This document shows positions 52,236 to 54,983 of a stretch of DNA of 54,983 bases, piece after piece. Each line of letters starts with the position of its first letter. Positions within the stretch are counted from its first letter, which is position 1. This DNA is from an uncultured Oscillospiraceae bacterium (GTDB lineage: Bacteria > Bacillota > Clostridia > Oscillospirales > Oscillospiraceae), in NCBI GenBank assembly GCA_934569045.1, contig CAKTJX010000014.1, positions 1-54,983 on the forward strand. Direction: 5' to 3'. Below the pieces are notes generated by a model. That model was given only the letters and a program-made list of their open reading frames with translations. It ran no database searches and was not told the origin of the DNA. The translations under genes were made by a program, and so were the position numbers.

Positions 52236-53831
52236 ATGGAAACCTATGCTTTGGCCCATATGAATCCCAATATAGCCATGGTGGCACAGGCCTTTCCGGA
52301 GGGGCAGCTGTTCGATTCCGGGGGTGGGCGCTCCTATCTGGATGTGCGGATCTTCCGCAGCGCCCTGCCCATGGATGAAAAAATTCTCTACCTGGTCCGG
52401 GAGGCGGATGCCGCCGCCTTCCCGGGGGCGCAGTATGCCAGCATTTGCAGCGCTCCCATTGGCGGCGCGGCCGACCGAATCACCGTGCCGGGGCTTTCCG
52501 ATGAGCAGGTGCTGGACCGGGCCATGGCAGTCTTCTCCCGGTTCCGGTCCCAGGAGCAGCTGCTGGACGAGCTGGTCTTTCAGGGCTGCACCTTGCAGCA
52601 GCTGGTGGAGGCCGGGGGGCGGCTGCTGGACAACCCCGTCTACATTCACGACGACTGGTTTATGCTGCTGGCCCGGTCCGCCCAGGTGGACGACTTCATG
52701 ATGCCGGAATACACCATGGCCTCCCAGCGGGGCTTTCTGCCCAGGGGTATTATTGAGGATCTGCAAAACGACAGCGACTATCTGGAAACCTACACCACCC
52801 GGAACGTCCAGCGCTGGGTCAACCCGGAACGGCCCTCCAGCTGTCTTTATGTAAACCTGTGGGACGGGGCTGTGTACCGGGGCCGCCTGCTGGTCATGGA
52901 GACCGGGCACCAGAGCCTGCCCTCAGACTACCGGATGACGGAGGTGCTGGCCCAGCGGGCGCTGACCTGCCTGCGGACTCTGGGGGACAACGCGGACCCC
53001 GCCTACCGCAGCATGGACGATGTGATCTGGAATCTGCTGTCCGGCGGCCGCGCGGACACCGCCCAGCTGCGCCGCCTGCTGGACCGGCTGGACTGGAGCG
53101 CCACAGACCCCTATGTCTGCCTGAACGTGGCCGCCCAGGAGGAGCCCTCCACCGCCATCCAGGAGCACGCCCTCCACAGCGACCTATTCCGCTACTTCCC
53201 AAACAGCTATGTTTTGCTCCAGGGCCACCGGCAGTATGTCATCCTGAATATGCGCAGGCTCACCATCCCCTACAACATGCTCCGTCACACCCTGGCCCCC
53301 CTGTGCCGGGATCATCTGCTCTATGCCGGCATTTCCTCCCCGGTGCAGGAGATCGGCAAGCTCCACATCGCCTTTACCCAGGCCCAGGTGGCGCTGGATG
53401 CCTGCTTCCGCCGCCGAGGGGACCGATGGATTCGGCTGTTCTCCCACTGCGCGCTGGAGCACATTGTGGAAAACTACCGCTCCGAGCTGCCCCTGGAGCA
53501 CGCCCTGTCCCCGGCCCTCTATGCCCTGCGGGACTATGACCGAGAGCACGGAACCCCCTATTTTGAGACTCTGCGGGAATACCTGCTCTGCGAGCGGGAT
53601 ATTCCCAGAACCTCAGAGGCCCTGATCATCCACAGGACCACCCTGCTGTACCGGCTGAAGAAAATCGCCGCCCTGGTCAGCCTGAATCTGGACGACAGCA
53701 GCCAGCGGCTGTATCTGCTGCTTTCCCTGTGGATCATGGACCGGGAAACCTCGGGGAGCATTCCGGAAGAATCAGAAGAAAATGGACAAACTCCATTGCA
53801 AAAGTCGGAAAACCATGATATGATAGGTTAA
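52236..53831 (+). CDS. PucR-family transcriptional regulator
   Basis: A 531-residue regulator. The C-terminal ~65 residues hold the PucR-type helix-turn-helix (YLLCERDIPRTSEALIIHRTTLLYRLKKI). Before it is a GGDEF-like central fold typical of CdaR/PucR proteins (about residues 270-420), and the N-terminal half resembles the ligand-sensing part of the family. The start is the ATG at 52236, since the -10 box of its promoter overlaps the only earlier candidate (52191). It is transcribed away from the corrinoid methyltransferase operon with a 241-base shared intergenic region, so it probably controls that operon. Its signal is unknown. Confidence 0.88.
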   Translation: METYALAHMNPNIAMVAQAFPEGQLFDSGGGRSYLDVRIFRSALPMDEKILYLVREADAAAFPGAQYASICSAPIGGAADRITVPGLSDEQVLDRAMAVFSRFRSQEQLLDELVFQGCTLQQLVEAGGRLLDNPVYIHDDWFMLLARSAQVDDFMMPEYTMASQRGFLPRGIIEDLQNDSDYLETYTTRNVQRWVNPERPSSCLYVNLWDGAVYRGRLLVMETGHQSLPSDYRMTEVLAQRALTCLRTLGDNADPAYRSMDDVIWNLLSGGRADTAQLRRLLDRLDWSATDPYVCLNVAAQEEPSTAIQEHALHSDLFRYFPNSYVLLQGHRQYVILNMRRLTIPYNMLRHTLAPLCRDHLLYAGISSPVQEIGKLHIAFTQAQVALDACFRRRGDRWIRLFSHCALEHIVENYRSELPLEHALSPALYALRDYDREHGTPYFETLREYLLCERDIPRTSEALIIHRTTLLYRLKKIAALVSLNLDDSSQRLYLLLSLWIMDRETSGSIPEESEENGQTPLQKSENHDMIG

Positions 53832-53869
53832 AAACGGAATCCAAATAAAAACACAGGAGGATGCGATCC

Positions 53870-54784
53870 TTGAAAAAGACTACCCTTGTCATCATGGCCG
53901 CCGGAATCGGAAGCCGGTTCGGCGGCGGCATCAAGCAGCTCGCCAGCGTAGACGGCTCCGGCCACATCATTATGGACTACTCCATTCACGATGCCATTGC
54001 CGCGGGCTTCAATAAGATTGTCTTCATCATCCGCCGGGATATTGAGCAGGATTTCCGGGAGATCATCGGCACCCGGATTGAGGCGGTCTGCGCCGCCCAC
54101 AATGTGGAGGTGGGCTACTGCTTCCAGGCCCTGACGGAAATCCCCGGCGCACTTCCCGAGGGCCGCACCAAGCCCTGGGGCACCGGCCAGGCGGTTCTCG
54201 CCGCCCGGGATCAGATTGATTCCCCCTTCGCCGTCATCAACGCGGACGACTACTACGGCAAGAATGTGTATCGGGATATTCACGATTACCTCTGCCAGGA
54301 CCACCCGGACAATGCTTTCTGCATGGCGGGCTTCATTCTGAAAAACACGTTGTCCGAAAACGGCGGCGTCACCCGGGGCATCTGCCAGGTGGATGACCGG
54401 GGCTTCCTGACGGACGTGGTGGAAACCAAGAACATCCAGCCCACGGCCCAGGGCGCGGAGGCCGACGGAAAGCCTGTGGACCCGGAGGGCTTCGTCTCCA
54501 TGAATATGTGGGGCCTGTCCCCCGCGTTTCTTGGCACACTGGAGGAACATTTCAAAACCTTCTTTGAAACCGATGTACCCCAGAACCCCCTGAAGGCGGA
54601 GTACCTGCTGCCCATCCTCATCGGCCAGCTGCTCCAGAAAAAGGCCGTCACCGTCCAGGTGCTGCCCACCCACGACAAGTGGTTCGGCGTCACCTACGCC
54701 GCCGACAAGGCCGCCGTCACAGAGAGCTTCGCCGCCCTGCTGGCGGAGGGGGTCTATCAGGAAGACCTGTACAGCGATCTGTAA
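53870..54784 (+). CDS. Nucleotidyltransferase-fold protein (NTP transferase family)
   Basis: A 304-residue cytosolic protein with the sugar-phosphate nucleotidyltransferase fold: LVIMAAGIGSRFGGGIKQL at the N-terminus binds the NTP, PWGTGQAVLAA lies near residue 105, and FAVINADDYYG near residue 122 holds the metal-binding Asp pair. A C-terminal YLLPILIGQLL and HDKWFGVTY region is typical of this clostridial group. The exact sugar phosphate is not clear. The start is TTG at 53870, 9 bases after AGGAGG; the ATG at 53861 touches that ribosome site. It follows the PucR gene by 38 bases and is ended by a strong terminator. Confidence 0.85.
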   Translation: MKKTTLVIMAAGIGSRFGGGIKQLASVDGSGHIIMDYSIHDAIAAGFNKIVFIIRRDIEQDFREIIGTRIEAVCAAHNVEVGYCFQALTEIPGALPEGRTKPWGTGQAVLAARDQIDSPFAVINADDYYGKNVYRDIHDYLCQDHPDNAFCMAGFILKNTLSENGGVTRGICQVDDRGFLTDVVETKNIQPTAQGAEADGKPVDPEGFVSMNMWGLSPAFLGTLEEHFKTFFETDVPQNPLKAEYLLPILIGQLLQKKAVTVQVLPTHDKWFGVTYAADKAAVTESFAALLAEGVYQEDLYSDL

Positions 54785-54789
54785 AACAG

Positions 54790-54838
54790 AAAATCCACAG
54801 CCGGAGCCCGTCAGAAAGGGCAGGCTGTGGATTTTTTG
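54790..54838 (+). terminator. Terminator of the nucleotidyltransferase gene
   Basis: Stem AAAATCCACAGCC (54790-54802) / GGCTGTGGATTTT (54823-54835) with further Ts after it. Confidence 0.88.
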
Positions 54839-54880
54839 CGGTTACGCAAATTGGGGTTTGGCGAAATGATAGAGTGCCTG

Positions 54881-54926
54881 GATGAACGTATATCCCCGGA
54901 GGGAAGCCCCCAACCTTCCCCTTCTT
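54881..54926. repeat. Half copy of repeat family B next to the right IS end
   Basis: GATGAACGTATATCCCC at the left matches the family B arm; CCCCCAACCTTCCCC is the left side of the usual centre. The expected right half is replaced by IS sequence. Confidence 0.65.
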
Positions 54927-54928
54927 AG

Positions 54929-54983
54929 ATTGTCAAGTCAAGTGCAACACCGTATCAAAGAAGACCTCATAGGGAGATTTCCA
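54929..54983. mobile_element. Terminal end of an IS30-like insertion sequence
   Basis: TTGTCAAGTCAAGTGCAACA (about 54930-54949) is the imperfect inverted partner of the sequence at 40-58. The rest (54950-54983) is IS interior reaching the window edge, with no transposase codons that I can place. The relative orientation indicates the left end of a copy pointing the same way as the one at the left edge. Confidence 0.5.

Noticed and set aside
54885..54983. Transposase gene at the right edge
   Set aside because: Only about 55 bases of IS sequence are present and no start codon with a convincing reading frame can be placed.

Overview
The window reads as a GC-rich Clostridia chromosome segment, most likely from an anaerobic gut bacterium of the Oscillospirales (Ruminococcaceae/Oscillospiraceae type) with acetogenic capacity. 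The reasons are a Wood-Ljungdahl carbonyl branch, a Firmicutes-type ethanolamine microcompartment operon with PduL, a T-box in front of metS, strong AGGAGG ribosome sites and low-GC sigma-A promoters between GC-rich genes. The taxonomy is inference. No rRNA, tRNA or CRISPR array was seen.

Layout. 1-110: outer end of an IS30-like element abutting half of a palindromic repeat. 201-3549: cytoplasmic ParB-like/BMP fusion, metallophosphoesterase, DUF2461 protein. 3848-6874: dapA-dapB-dapF (lysine/meso-DAP) plus a DUF624 membrane protein. 7023-8171: AraC-type regulator. 8696-19584: Wood-Ljungdahl block: metF, cooC-like, acsD, a fused acsC-acsE gene, acsB, then (after a terminator and a gene remnant) an acsV-type ASKHA activator and a DUF3786 protein. 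19727-35503, minus strand: large surface protein, gap, DUF3048 lipoprotein, solute-binding lipoprotein, pgeF, secA and a four-gene polysaccharide operon. 35666-45917: compact eut operon eutG-A-C-L-M-T-B-E-pduL-x-N-H. 45914-48166: T-box and metS. 48455-51994, minus: DUF2284, ASKHA corrinoid activator, corrinoid protein, methyl-THF methyltransferase. They diverge from a PucR regulator (52236-53831), followed by a nucleotidyltransferase. 54929-54983: the opposite end of an IS like that at the left edge.

How it works together (inference). The acs, eut and methyltransferase clusters all use corrinoids. Methyl-THF from MetF is passed to the corrinoid iron-sulfur protein and to AcsB to make acetyl-CoA. 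Ethanolamine is cleaved by EutBC with adenosylcobalamin (EutT makes it, EutA reactivates the enzyme), and acetaldehyde is split into ethanol and acetyl-CoA by EutG/EutE/PduL. The small corrinoid methyltransferase set feeds methyl groups to, or draws them from, THF. Two ASKHA/[2Fe-2S] activators keep the corrinoid proteins in the Co(I) state.

The most unusual items are the AcsC-AcsE fusion, an eutA gene whose only well-placed start is ATC behind a near-perfect Shine-Dalgarno, a palindromic repeat family whose 100-bp core occurs in both orientations between the same flanks, and IS ends at both window edges sitting near the centre of a second palindromic repeat family.
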